63,746 nt of DNA from an uncultured Pelagibacteraceae bacterium (GTDB lineage Bacteria > Pseudomonadota > Alphaproteobacteria > Pelagibacterales > Pelagibacteraceae): NCBI GenBank assembly GCA_902540545.1, contig CACBMY010000002.1, positions 1-63,746 on the forward strand, written 5' to 3'. How positions within the stretch are numbered: the first letter of the stretch is position 1; each line of letters opens with the position of its first letter. The notes beneath the pieces were generated by a model that did no database searches, was not told where the DNA came from, and saw only the letters and a list, made by a program, of their open reading frames with translations. Shown one piece after another: positions 51,803 to 62,119 of this stretch. Position numbers and translations under genes: made by a program.

Positions 51803-52888
51803 ATGGACGTTTTAAATAAACTAAATGAGTTATTTTTATCTGTATGGAAGCAGGGAATTCTTGGTGTAGATTTCTTTCAGATAATAGTGGGTCTTGGAAT
51901 ATTTGTATTATTTTTAATATTTAGAGGTCTAATTAGCAAACTCGTAATAAAAAAATTAGAATTAATTTCAAAAAGAACAACCAATAAATTAGATGATACG
52001 TTTGTAAAATCCATGGAGGGCCCTGCTAGGTTTCTTCCAATTGTTCTTGGTGTCTTTTTTGCCAGTTACTATATGTCATTTGATAATGAGACTAGGGGTT
52101 TCATAGATAACGTTAACAGAACTTTAATAACAATTTTAATATTTTGGATAATACATCAGATAATTGAGCCTATATCATATATTTTAAGTGGATTAGATAA
52201 AGTCCTGACAAAAGAATTAATAGGCTGGATTATAAAGTCTCTTAAAATTTTAATTTTTATTTTAGGTGCAGCCGCTGTTCTTGAGTTATGGGGAATCAAA
52301 ATTGGACCAATAATTGCAGGATTAGGTTTATTTGGAGTAGCAGTAGCATTAGGCGCACAGGATTTATTTAAAAATTTAATCTCCGGAATTTTAGTTTTAG
52401 TTGAAAAAAGATTTAGAATTGGTGATTGGATTAAAGTTGATGGAGTTATCGAAGGAGTTGTTGAGAACATTGGATTTAGATCAACTGTTATAAGAAAATT
52501 TGATAAATCACTGGCAATTATTCCTAATTTTCAATTTGCGGAAAATGCAGTGATAAATAACACAAGAAAGACTAACTGGGCTATTAGTTGGATAATAACT
52601 CTTCAATATGACACTACTATTGATCAATTGAAAACAATAAGAGACGAAATTGAAGATCACATAAACAAAGGTGACGATTATGACCAATCTGTAGGAGTCG
52701 CTGTAAGAATTGATAAATTTTCAGATAGCTCGATTGATATGTATGTTAGATGTTTTACAAAAACAAATAGTTGGACTAATTATTTAAAAGTAAAAGAAAA
52801 TTTGGCACTTGAAATAAAAAAAATTGTTGAAGGCAAGGGAGCTGCCTTTGCATTTCCAAGCCAGTCTATCTATGTTGAAAAAAAATGA
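51803..52888 (+). CDS. MscS-family mechanosensitive channel
   Basis: 'GPIIAGLGLFGVAVALGAQDLFKNLISGILVLVEKRFRIGDWIKVDGVIEGVVENIGFRSTVIR'. Confidence 0.95.
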   Translation: MDVLNKLNELFLSVWKQGILGVDFFQIIVGLGIFVLFLIFRGLISKLVIKKLELISKRTTNKLDDTFVKSMEGPARFLPIVLGVFFASYYMSFDNETRGFIDNVNRTLITILIFWIIHQIIEPISYILSGLDKVLTKELIGWIIKSLKILIFILGAAAVLELWGIKIGPIIAGLGLFGVAVALGAQDLFKNLISGILVLVEKRFRIGDWIKVDGVIEGVVENIGFRSTVIRKFDKSLAIIPNFQFAENAVINNTRKTNWAISWIITLQYDTTIDQLKTIRDEIEDHINKGDDYDQSVGVAVRIDKFSDSSIDMYVRCFTKTNSWTNYLKVKENLALEIKKIVEGKGAAFAFPSQSIYVEKK

Positions 52889-53175
52889 TCGCTATATTTT
52901 ATTTAGCTCTTCAAATTTTAAAACTTTATTCATATGTTGTAATTGCCAATGTCGTTATAAGTTGGTTGGTTGCTTTTAATGTAATAAATACAAGCAATCG
53001 GTTTGTATATTTAATATTAGATTTCACTTATAAAATGACAGAACCAATTTTAATGAGAATTAGAAGATTTTTACCTAACCTTGGTGCATTTGATATTTCT
53101 CCTATCGTACTTCTTTTGTTGATATGGTTCATAGAAATGTGTATGAAACTCTACATTGCACCACTAATATTTTAA
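52885..53175 (+). CDS. YggT family protein
   Basis: 'LYSYVVIANVVISWL...ILDFTYKMTEPILMRIRRFLPNLGAFDISPIVLLLLIWF'. Confidence 0.92.
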   Translation: MIAIFYLALQILKLYSYVVIANVVISWLVAFNVINTSNRFVYLILDFTYKMTEPILMRIRRFLPNLGAFDISPIVLLLLIWFIEMCMKLYIAPLIF

Positions 53176-53178
53176 TAA

Positions 53179-54024
53179 ATGATTTTAATTGATGGAAAAA
53201 AAGCTGCTGCCGATTTAAGAGAAGAGCTCAAGAAAGAAGTCTTATCTTTAAAAGATAAGCATAACAAAGTACCAGGTTTAACAGTTGTATTGATCGGTGA
53301 TTTAGCACCTAGTCAAATTTATGTTAGAAATAAAGAGAAATCTGCCAATGAAGTGGGCCTTAAATCAGAGGTGATTAGATACCCTGAAAGTGTTGAAGAA
53401 AGTGAAGTTTTAAAAAAAATCGATGAACTTAATAATGACGATTCCGTTTCAGGAATTTTAGTTCAGCTCCCACTTCCTAAACATATTGATAAACAAAAAG
53501 TTATAGAGGCAATTATGCCAGAGAAAGATGTAGATGGATTTCATCCCATGAATGTAGGTAATCTGTCCTCAGGTTATGAAAGTTCTATTCCATGCACTCC
53601 TTTAGGTTGTTATTTATTAATAAAAAAAATTGAACCAAACCTTAATGGAAAAAAGGCTGTAATTGTCGGAAGATCAAATTTAAATGGCAAGCCAATGACA
53701 CAGTTGTTGTTGAAAGAAAATTGCACAGTTACAATTACTCATTCAAAAACAACTGATCTTAAAGGTGAATGTTTAAAAGGAGATATTATAGTTGCTGCTG
53801 TTGGGATCCCTGAGCTTGTAAAAGGTGATTGGGTTAAAAAAGATGCAATTGTGATTGACGTTGGTATTAATAAAACTGAAAACGGCCTAGTTGGCGATGT
53901 TGCATTTGATGAAGTATCAAAAGTTGCAAAAGCATTAACCCCAGTTCCAGGTGGAGTCGGACCTATGACTATTGCATGTTTGCTTAAAAATACAATTGAA
54001 TGTTTTAAAAGAGCGAATAAATAA
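53179..54024 (+). CDS. folD: methylenetetrahydrofolate dehydrogenase/cyclohydrolase
   Basis: 'GILVQLPLPKHID', 'PEKDVDGFHPMNVG', 'TPVPGGVGPMTIA'. Confidence 0.98.
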   Translation: MILIDGKKAAADLREELKKEVLSLKDKHNKVPGLTVVLIGDLAPSQIYVRNKEKSANEVGLKSEVIRYPESVEESEVLKKIDELNNDDSVSGILVQLPLPKHIDKQKVIEAIMPEKDVDGFHPMNVGNLSSGYESSIPCTPLGCYLLIKKIEPNLNGKKAVIVGRSNLNGKPMTQLLLKENCTVTITHSKTTDLKGECLKGDIIVAAVGIPELVKGDWVKKDAIVIDVGINKTENGLVGDVAFDEVSKVAKALTPVPGGVGPMTIACLLKNTIECFKRANK

Positions 54025-54030
54025 AATTTA

Positions 54031-56568
54031 CTATTGATTTCTTATTAATGGATAAACTTTAGGACTTAAGTATTTAAGATTAGTTAGCATAATTAAAATC
54101 AAGGTCACAGCTCCTATAGAGGCACCAAGGTAAATTAAAACTTTAAAATCAAATTGCCAAACTAATTCAAAAATATTCTCCATAATAAATTTTGATCCAA
54201 TTACTGCAAAAAAAATTGCAATTAATATTACTGACATAAAAATAATTATAAATTCTATCAAAGATGAAAATATAATTTCTTTTTTTGAAAAACCTAAAAT
54301 TTTAAATACAAGATTTTGGTACTCTTTTACTTTTCCTTGGACCATTATAGCACTTGAGATAACAATCAATCCAATGACAATTGTTACACCAGAAATTAGG
54401 GTTACAGCTATGAAGACTTTATTTAAAACTAATGTTACTTTGTTTAAGTAATCAGCAATTTTTATCATAGACAAACTAGGTAATACTTCTAACATTTTGG
54501 TTTCATCAAAATTATCTGGATTTTTAAATTTAGCAGTTGCTAAATATTCATGAGGAATTTTTTTTGCAAATTGTGGATTAAATAACATGGCAAAATTAAT
54601 ACTTAGATCACGATAATCAACTTCTCTAAAATTAACTATTTCTCCATCAATTTCTCGACCATAAATGTTTAAAGTAAAAATATCCCCCAACTCAATATTA
54701 AAATCTTTAGCCACTTTTGCATCAAGTGATATCTGAAGTTGGTCAGGTTTAGATAAATCCCACCATTCTCCTTTTAAAATTGGGTTATCTTTTGGTATAT
54801 TTTCAACCCAAGAGGATCTTCTTTCACTTCCAATTACCCAATAGCTATCATTATCTGGTTTAATATAGCTATTTGGATTCACACCATTAATTTTTACAAT
54901 TCCGGAAGAAACCATAGGCACTATTTCAATGTTCGCATCAGGGTTCATTTTGTAAACACCTTGTTCAAATTTTTTCTTTTCACCTTTTTGAATTCCAACA
55001 AAAAAATAATCAGGTGCAATATCTGGAATAGATCTTGCAATTTCTCTTTTAAAATTTGTTCCAACTAAAGCTAAAGTTAATAATAAAGTTACACCTAAGC
55101 CTAAAGACATAATTGTAATAGGCGTGATACTTTTTGTTTGAGTTATATTTTTTATCGATACTTTTAAAGAGATATTTGAAATAAAATTAAACTTTTTCAG
55201 TAAATAAATTATAATTTTAGAAAGTAAAAAAAATACAATGAGACATACAAAAAAAGCCAGAAAATAACCCAAGCTATATGAAGGTCTTTCAGATCCTAGT
55301 GTAAACAATAAAACTAAAAATGATAACAAGATAAAACTCAAAATAACTGACTTTTTTGAGTAATAAAATTGCAGGTTTTGGAATACATTTCTAAATAGGT
55401 TTGATGCTTTAACTTGATCAATTGAACTTATTGTTGGTATTGAAAAAATTATAAGAACTAACAAACCTACAATAAATATTTTTATAAAATTAATTAAAGA
55501 GAATTTCGGATAAACATTTAATCCCAACCCATCAGATAAATATTTATCTGCAATTGGCACAATTAAAAAACTTGAGCCATAAGAAATTACAGTAATAATA
55601 AATAATAATATTAATAATTGAAGATAATAAAGTGTTTTTATATTCCCTGAATAAAATCCTACAGCTTTTCTTACAGCTATAGACATATTATTCTGGTTTA
55701 TAAATGACAACAATGTATTAGCGATACCTATTCCAGCAATTAACATTGCACTAATTGAAACTAAAGAGAGAAATTGGGAAAAATTATTAATTATCCTTTT
55801 TAAGCCACTAGCTGAATTTTCTGGAAATCTAAGTTTTACTTTTTGGTCATCTTTAAAAATATCTTTGATCTTACTTTCTATTTTTTCTGGATCATCACTT
55901 GGTTTAAACTTTACTTTATATTCATAATTTAAAAAACTACCTATTCCATTTAGTTTTAGTATCTCTAAAGTTTGTTTTCCTGCTAATGCCCAATCTCCAA
56001 AAGCTACAAACCCACTTACATCTGGTACAGATTTTATAATTCCAACAACTATGAAGCTTTGATCTTGTACCTTAACTTTGTCATTTATTTTTATCTTTAA
56101 GGTTTTCGATAAACTTTCATTAATCAAAATTGTCTTGGGTTCTTTTTGCATTCTTTCATAAGCATCTTCTGGCTCATAAACAACTTCACCGTATAACGGA
56201 TATTTTTCATCAACTGTTTTAATTCTTGTAAATATCGATTTATTTTTTTCTCTGCCTGTCGTAGAAAGCATCGTACTGAACTCTATCATTTGTGAGACAG
56301 TTGAAAATTCCTTTACTTTATTGACTAAAGTAAGATCCCCCTGATTACGGTTATAATCGATTTCGAGATCTCCACCCAAAAGAACTTTTGCATTATCATT
56401 AAGCTCTTTTTTTAAACTATCTTCGATTGTAAAAATAGCACTTAAAATAAAAAGACTGATAAACAGCGTTACAATAATGCTTGAAATTTTTTTATAATTT
56501 CTGCTTAAATCCTTTAAAGCATATTTGAATATTAAACTTGACTCCGAAGGATTATTTAATTTTTCCAT
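54031..56568 (-). CDS. ABC transporter permease (YbbP-like, FtsX domains)
   Basis: 845 aa; two FtsX-type permease blocks; partner ATPase adjacent. Confidence 0.9.
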   Translation of the reverse strand: MEKLNNPSESSLIFKYALKDLSRNYKKISSIIVTLFISLFILSAIFTIEDSLKKELNDNAKVLLGGDLEIDYNRNQGDLTLVNKVKEFSTVSQMIEFSTMLSTTGREKNKSIFTRIKTVDEKYPLYGEVVYEPEDAYERMQKEPKTILINESLSKTLKIKINDKVKVQDQSFIVVGIIKSVPDVSGFVAFGDWALAGKQTLEILKLNGIGSFLNYEYKVKFKPSDDPEKIESKIKDIFKDDQKVKLRFPENSASGLKRIINNFSQFLSLVSISAMLIAGIGIANTLLSFINQNNMSIAVRKAVGFYSGNIKTLYYLQLLILLFIITVISYGSSFLIVPIADKYLSDGLGLNVYPKFSLINFIKIFIVGLLVLIIFSIPTISSIDQVKASNLFRNVFQNLQFYYSKKSVILSFILLSFLVLLFTLGSERPSYSLGYFLAFFVCLIVFFLLSKIIIYLLKKFNFISNISLKVSIKNITQTKSITPITIMSLGLGVTLLLTLALVGTNFKREIARSIPDIAPDYFFVGIQKGEKKKFEQGVYKMNPDANIEIVPMVSSGIVKINGVNPNSYIKPDNDSYWVIGSERRSSWVENIPKDNPILKGEWWDLSKPDQLQISLDAKVAKDFNIELGDIFTLNIYGREIDGEIVNFREVDYRDLSINFAMLFNPQFAKKIPHEYLATAKFKNPDNFDETKMLEVLPSLSMIKIADYLNKVTLVLNKVFIAVTLISGVTIVIGLIVISSAIMVQGKVKEYQNLVFKILGFSKKEIIFSSLIEFIIIFMSVILIAIFFAVIGSKFIMENIFELVWQFDFKVLIYLGASIGAVTLILIMLTNLKYLSPKVYPLIRNQ

Positions 56569-57217
56569 CTTTGATTTTAATTTTTCGTTTTGCTTTGTCT
56601 GCTAATTTTGGATCATGTGTCACCATTATTAAAGAAGACCCTTCTTCTTTGACGTATTTAAATAAAATTTCAGAGATCATTATAGAGTTTTCGGTATCTA
56701 GGTTACCAGTTGGTTCATCAGCTAAAATCAAATCTGGTTTCATTGCAATAGCTCTTGCAATCGCCACACGTTGTTGCTCTCCGCCAGATAATTGACTTGG
56801 AAGATTATTAAATCTATGTTTTAGACCAAATCGATCTAATAAACTTTTTGCTTCTTTCTCAGGATTTTTAAATTCATTAAGTTCAAGTGTTAAAGCTACA
56901 TTTTCAACAGCTGTATAATTTGGAATTAAATAGAAAGATTGAAATATAATTCCTATATTTTGCTTTCTAATTTCAGATACTTCGTCTTCATTAAGATTAG
57001 TTATTTCCCTGTCTTGAAATATAATTTTCCCTGAGGTTGGACGTTCTAGTCCACCAATTAACATAATCAAGCTTGTTTTTCCTGACCCACTTTCTCCAAC
57101 CACAGACACAGTTTCTTTTTTTTTTATAGTTAAATCAATATTTTTTAAAACATTGATATTGTCCTTCCCAGTTTGGTATTTGAGATTTATTTTTTTTAAT
57201 TTAAGAAGTGTATTCAT
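56552..57217 (-). CDS. ABC transporter ATP-binding protein (YbbA-like)
   Basis: 'VSVVGESGSGKTSLIMLIGGLERPTSGKI', 'LSGGEQQRVAIARAIAMKPDLILADEPTGNLD'; start at second Met. Confidence 0.94.
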   Translation of the reverse strand: MNTLLKLKKINLKYQTGKDNINVLKNIDLTIKKKETVSVVGESGSGKTSLIMLIGGLERPTSGKIIFQDREITNLNEDEVSEIRKQNIGIIFQSFYLIPNYTAVENVALTLELNEFKNPEKEAKSLLDRFGLKHRFNNLPSQLSGGEQQRVAIARAIAMKPDLILADEPTGNLDTENSIMISEILFKYVKEEGSSLIMVTHDPKLADKAKRKIKIKDGKIK

Positions 57218-57824
57218 GAATAAAAGTTTATTTATAAAAATATTGTTATTCTTTCTAGTGCACATAAATGCAAGTGCAATAGAAAAGGTTATACTATTCG
57301 GTGATAGTCTAATGTCGGGTTATGGTCTACCTAAAGAACAACACTTATCTTTGGTTTTAGAAAGTAATCTCGTTAGAAGTGGTTTAAATATTAAGGTTAT
57401 AAATGGAAGTGTGTCAGGAAGCACTTCTTCTGGTGGATTGAATAGAGCAGAATGGAGTTTATCAGAACCCGGTATTGATTTAATCATCCTTGGTCTTGGG
57501 GCAAATGATATGCTTAGAGGAATTCAACCAGACGAAACTGAAAGAAATTTAGAAGAAATAATCAAAATTGCTAATAGTAAAAAAATAAAAATTATAATAG
57601 CTGGGATGGTTGCACCAACAACTCATGGAACTAAATATAAAAAAAATTTTGATGCCATTTATCCTAAATTGTCAAAAAAATATAATTTACCTTTAATTCC
57701 ATTTTTGCTAGAGGGTGTTGCTCTTGATCCAAATCTAAATCAACAAGATGGTATACATCCTAACAAAGCTGGAACAATAGTTATAAGTAAAACAATTCAA
57801 GATATTATTTCAAAAAATTATTAA
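57216..57824 (+). CDS. arylesterase / TesA-like GDSL hydrolase
   Basis: 'VILFGDSLMSGYGLPKEQHLSLVLE', 'LGANDMLRGI', 'DGIHPNKAG'; start trimmed. Confidence 0.93.
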   Translation: MNKSLFIKILLFFLVHINASAIEKVILFGDSLMSGYGLPKEQHLSLVLESNLVRSGLNIKVINGSVSGSTSSGGLNRAEWSLSEPGIDLIILGLGANDMLRGIQPDETERNLEEIIKIANSKKIKIIIAGMVAPTTHGTKYKKNFDAIYPKLSKKYNLPLIPFLLEGVALDPNLNQQDGIHPNKAGTIVISKTIQDIISKNY

Positions 57825-57830
57825 TCGGAT

Positions 57831-58832
57831 ATGAAGAAAAAATATCATCATTTATCAAATGGCACATTTCGAAATCCTGAAGGATCAAAGATGATAGATA
57901 TGAATTTCAATTGGTCTTTTAAGGTCTTTAACAAAGAAAAAAAAAAATTAGATATGACTTTTCCTGAGAGTAATATTATTAAAAGAGAAAAAGTTTTATT
58001 GGATTTAAATAATTTCCAAAAAGAAGATTATGTAGCGTGGATAGGTCATGCAACATTTTTATTAAAATTAGGGGAAACAACAATAATAACAGATCCAGTT
58101 TTTTCAAAAAATGCAGGACCTTTATTTTTTGGGCCAAAGAGGTTTACCGAACCAGCATTAAAACTTAGTGAGATACCAAGAACAGATATTTTTCTACTAA
58201 CCCATAATCATTATGATCATCAAGATATGAAAACAATAATGAGATTTCCTTATAAAGAATCTAAAGTCCTGGTACCTTTAGGACTAAAAAAATATTTTAA
58301 AATTAATAGATTTAAAGATGTAAATGAAATGGATTGGTATGATCAAAGAAGAATAAATCAGAATTTAAAAATTACTTTTTTGCCATCAGTCCACTGGTCA
58401 AAAAGGAGTTTAACGGATACTAACAAAACTTTATGGGGTAGCTATTTGATTGAATACAAAGGAAAAAAAATATTATTTTCATGTGATACTGGCGTTGGAA
58501 AAATATATAAAGAATTGGGAGATAAATACGGTCCAATTGATTTAACATTTATTAACATTGGCGCATATAATTTTTATCCTATGGCTTCAATTAAAGATTC
58601 TTCTGCTTACCACACTAACCCTGAAGAAGCACTTGGACTAGCTAAAGATTTAAAAAGTAAAAAAGTAATTGGAATGCATTGGGGAACTTTTGTTTTATCA
58701 TTAGAACCAATATTAGAGCCACCTTTAAGGTTTAAACAAAATGCAGAAAAATTTGGATTTAAAAAAGATGAAGCAATCATTTTTAAAATCGGTGAGTTTA
58801 AGTTATTTAAAGAACTTTTTGATACTAACTAG
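57831..58832 (+). CDS. MBL-fold hydrolase (NAPE-PLD-like)
   Basis: 'WIGHATFLLKLGETTIITDPVFSKNAGP', 'LLTHNHYDHQDM', 'PSVHWSKRSLTDTNKTLWGSYLIE'. Confidence 0.92.
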   Translation: MKKKYHHLSNGTFRNPEGSKMIDMNFNWSFKVFNKEKKKLDMTFPESNIIKREKVLLDLNNFQKEDYVAWIGHATFLLKLGETTIITDPVFSKNAGPLFFGPKRFTEPALKLSEIPRTDIFLLTHNHYDHQDMKTIMRFPYKESKVLVPLGLKKYFKINRFKDVNEMDWYDQRRINQNLKITFLPSVHWSKRSLTDTNKTLWGSYLIEYKGKKILFSCDTGVGKIYKELGDKYGPIDLTFINIGAYNFYPMASIKDSSAYHTNPEEALGLAKDLKSKKVIGMHWGTFVLSLEPILEPPLRFKQNAEKFGFKKDEAIIFKIGEFKLFKELFDTN

Positions 58833-59889
58833 AATTTTCCATCAACCACAATCCATCTTGATTTAAAAAATATAGTTTACCATTTATAGGATGAATTTGT
58901 ATGTCTCTGATTCTTCCAATTTTATTTTTAAATATTATTTCCTCTTTTACGTTTGATAAATCATTAAACTCTAATTTTCTTAAAGACTTATCTTTAAGAG
59001 AAGTAATTAATGCATGACCATTCCATTCTTTAAATTCATTACCTTTATAAATTGTGATTGCACTTGTGGCTATAGATGGAACCCAATATTGAATGGCTTT
59101 TGTAAAACCAGGTTTCCATTTTGGTCCTATTGGTATACCTGAATAATTTGTGCCACCCCATCCAAGAATTTTCCATCCATAGTTTTCACCTTTCTTCGCT
59201 TCACCAAACCAATCGCCTCCTTTTGCACCATGATTGCTCATATAAATTTTTCCATCAAAAGGTGATAAAGCTAAACCTTGAGGATTTCTTACACCAATTT
59301 GATATATTTCAGGTAGCCAGTCTGATTTCCCCTCAAAACGAGGATTGTCTTTCGGAATGCCACCATTTAGATAAATTCTAATTATACTTCCTGGATGTTT
59401 ATTTCCATCTTGAGCAATCATTCCCCCACCTCTTTCACCCGCAGAAGCAAATAAATAATTGTCTTTAATTACCAGTCTTGAACCAAAATGATAAGGCGAG
59501 TCAATTGGGGGATTGGCTTGAAAAATATTTTTAAAATTTAATTTATTTTTATTAAATTTTGCACGTGCAATTGAAGTACTAGTCTTCCAATTATTTCTAT
59601 TTTCTGTGTATGAGATGTAAATGTAATCTTCATGATACAGAATATCCAATAATCCTCCCTGTCCATATTCTACAAAATTTAAGTTATGACCAATTTCATT
59701 TATCTCTCTTGTAGAAATATTAACAAATTTTATTTTGCCACCTTTCTCGGTAATAATCATTTCATTATCATTAACGAATGACGAACCCCAAGGTGCTTCT
59801 AATTCAACAATTTTATTAAAATTAAAATTTTTACTAAATGAATTAGTTGAGAATAATATTAAGGATAAAAGAAATAATAATTTCCTCAC
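58825..59889 (-). CDS. PQQ-dependent sugar dehydrogenase-like (glucose/sorbosone dehydrogenase family)
   Basis: Signal peptide; 'GGLLDILYHEDYIYISYTENRN', 'GVRNPQGLALSPFDGKIYMSNHGAKGGDW'; GTG start proposed at 59889. Confidence 0.85.
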   Translation of the reverse strand: MRKLLFLLSLILFSTNSFSKNFNFNKIVELEAPWGSSFVNDNEMIITEKGGKIKFVNISTREINEIGHNLNFVEYGQGGLLDILYHEDYIYISYTENRNNWKTSTSIARAKFNKNKLNFKNIFQANPPIDSPYHFGSRLVIKDNYLFASAGERGGGMIAQDGNKHPGSIIRIYLNGGIPKDNPRFEGKSDWLPEIYQIGVRNPQGLALSPFDGKIYMSNHGAKGGDWFGEAKKGENYGWKILGWGGTNYSGIPIGPKWKPGFTKAIQYWVPSIATSAITIYKGNEFKEWNGHALITSLKDKSLRKLEFNDLSNVKEEIIFKNKIGRIRDIQIHPINGKLYFLNQDGLWLMENSS

Positions 59890-59890
59890 T

Positions 59891-60601
59891 CTATGAAAGT
59901 TTTGATCTACCACCATCGACTGCAATAATTTGTCCTGTAACCCAAGAGCTGTCTTCAGTTATTAAAAATTTTGCAAGCGAAGCTGAGTCTTTACCTTCTC
60001 CAAGTCTTTTTAATGGATGGGCTTTTGCTATACCATCAGCTAAAACTTTATTTTTAAGCATTGGCTCTGCAATTTTTGAATTAGTTAAACTTGGAGCAAT
60101 GCAATTTACTCTTATATTGGGAGCAAATTCTGCTGCTAAAGAAACAGTTAATCCTTCAACAGCTGCTTTAGTTGAAGCTATAATTGCATGATTTGTAAAA
60201 CCCCTTTGAGCAGCAACTGTTGAAAACAAAACAATCGATCCTTTATTTTTTTTTAAACTTTCTTGATAAACTTTAATTAAATCTACTGCGGAATATAAAT
60301 TTAGTTTCATACATTTTGTAAAATCTTGTTCTGAAACCATTCTCAAAGGCTTTAAATCAATTGAACCAACACAATAAGCTACACCTTTGATATCATCTAT
60401 TTCGGACTTAATTTTTTCAACAAATCCATTTTCTAAAACATCAGAGACTGTATATTTACAATTTAGTTTTTCAGATAAAGATTTTGTTCTTTCTTCATCC
60501 CTACCAACTAAATGCACTTCTTTACCGGCTGTATGTAACTGTTCGGCCAAATTAGATCCGATAGATCCTGTCGCACCTACTACTAAATATTTTTCTGACA
60601 T
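59891..60601 (-). CDS. SDR family oxidoreductase
   Basis: 'YLVVGATGSIGSNLAEQL', 'ASTKAAVEGLTVSLAAEFAPNIRVNCIAPSLTNS'. Confidence 0.94.
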   Translation of the reverse strand: MSEKYLVVGATGSIGSNLAEQLHTAGKEVHLVGRDEERTKSLSEKLNCKYTVSDVLENGFVEKIKSEIDDIKGVAYCVGSIDLKPLRMVSEQDFTKCMKLNLYSAVDLIKVYQESLKKNKGSIVLFSTVAAQRGFTNHAIIASTKAAVEGLTVSLAAEFAPNIRVNCIAPSLTNSKIAEPMLKNKVLADGIAKAHPLKRLGEGKDSASLAKFLITEDSSWVTGQIIAVDGGRSKLS

Positions 60602-60628
60602 AAATTTTTAAAGAGTTATATATAGTTA

Positions 60629-62119
60629 ATGAAATTATTTTTTCTACTTGGAAATCAGCTTTTCTCGGAAAAATATCTTGAAAAGTACATAAAAGACCAC
60701 ATTTTCTTTATGGCTGAAGATTATCAGCTTTGTACATACGAAAAGCATCATAAACAAAAGATATTATTGTTCTTATCTTGCATGCGATCTCACGCAGATA
60801 GACTAAAAAAAAATAGATTTAAATTAGAATATTCTTCGATCGAGGATAAATCTTTCAAGCTGGATTACACAGAAAAATTAAAAAAAATAATTAAAACAAA
60901 AAAAATTAAAGAAATTTCAAGTTTCGAAATTGAGGATAAGTTTTTTGAAAATAAAATTACCAATTTTTTAAAAAAGGAAAAAATTAAATGGAATATTATT
61001 CAAACACCAATGTTTTTAAATTCTAGAGAAAAATTTAAAAACTATTTATCGAAATCAAAAAAACCTTTTATGGCAGTTTTTTATAAAGAGACTAGAAGAG
61101 ATTTGGATATACTCATGAAAAAAGATGGTAATCCAGAAGGAGGCAAATGGAGTTTTGACGAAGAAAATCGAAATAAACTTCCAAAAAATATATCTATACC
61201 CAAATTTCCTAAAATTACTGAGACTGCTCATACCAAAAAACTAAAAATTTTAATTGATAAAAATTTTAAAAGTCACCCAGGTAATACGAAAGACTTTTGG
61301 TTTGCTACGGAATATGATGATGTAATTAAATTATTAAATTTTTTTATTAAAGAAAAATCAAATTTATTTGGGGATTATGAAGATGCAGTTGATCAGAAAG
61401 ACAATATATTATTTCATAGTGCTTTAAGTCCTTACATCAATTTAGGTCTTATAACTCCAGAATTTATAATTAAAAAAGTTTTAGATTTTCACAATAAAAA
61501 TAAAATAAAACTAAATTCCTTAGAGGGTTATATTCGTCAAGTAATCGGGTGGAGAGAATTTATGAGGGGAATATATCAAAGCTATTCAAAAGAAATGGAA
61601 ACTAGAAATTTTTTTAAACAAAATAGAAAAATGAAAAACTCATGGTACGAAGGAACAACAGGATTACCACCTCTAGATTATGCTATTAAAAATGCAGTGA
61701 ATTATGGTTGGTCACATCATATTGAAAGGTTAATGATCTTATCAAACATAATGAATTTATGTGAAGTTAAGCCAACGTATGTTTACAAATGGTTTATGGA
61801 AATGTTTGTGGATTCCTCTGACTGGGTAATGGTCCCGAATGTTTATGGAATGGGGCTTTTCAGTGATGGAGGAATCTTTGCAACAAAACCATATATTTGC
61901 GGCTCCGCTTATTTCATGAAAATGATGGATTTTAAAAAAGGAGAATGGTGCAATACCATGGATGGTCTTTATTGGAGATTCATAAATAGAAATAGAGCCT
62001 TCTTTTTAAAAAATCCTAGACTTTCTATGATGGTTAGAATTTTCGATAAAATGAAATCTGATAGAAAAAAATTAATTTTAGCTGAGGCAGAAAAATTTAT
62101 TAAACAAAATACTGCATAG
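60629..62119 (+). CDS. cryptochrome/photolyase-related protein (FeS-BCP / prokaryotic (6-4) photolyase type)
   Basis: 'FFLLGNQLF', 'GYIRQVIGWREFMRGIY', 'GWSHHIERLMILSNIMNLCEVKPTYVYKWFMEMFVDSSDWVMVPNVYGMG'. Confidence 0.93.
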   Translation: MKLFFLLGNQLFSEKYLEKYIKDHIFFMAEDYQLCTYEKHHKQKILLFLSCMRSHADRLKKNRFKLEYSSIEDKSFKLDYTEKLKKIIKTKKIKEISSFEIEDKFFENKITNFLKKEKIKWNIIQTPMFLNSREKFKNYLSKSKKPFMAVFYKETRRDLDILMKKDGNPEGGKWSFDEENRNKLPKNISIPKFPKITETAHTKKLKILIDKNFKSHPGNTKDFWFATEYDDVIKLLNFFIKEKSNLFGDYEDAVDQKDNILFHSALSPYINLGLITPEFIIKKVLDFHNKNKIKLNSLEGYIRQVIGWREFMRGIYQSYSKEMETRNFFKQNRKMKNSWYEGTTGLPPLDYAIKNAVNYGWSHHIERLMILSNIMNLCEVKPTYVYKWFMEMFVDSSDWVMVPNVYGMGLFSDGGIFATKPYICGSAYFMKMMDFKKGEWCNTMDGLYWRFINRNRAFFLKNPRLSMMVRIFDKMKSDRKKLILAEAEKFIKQNTA

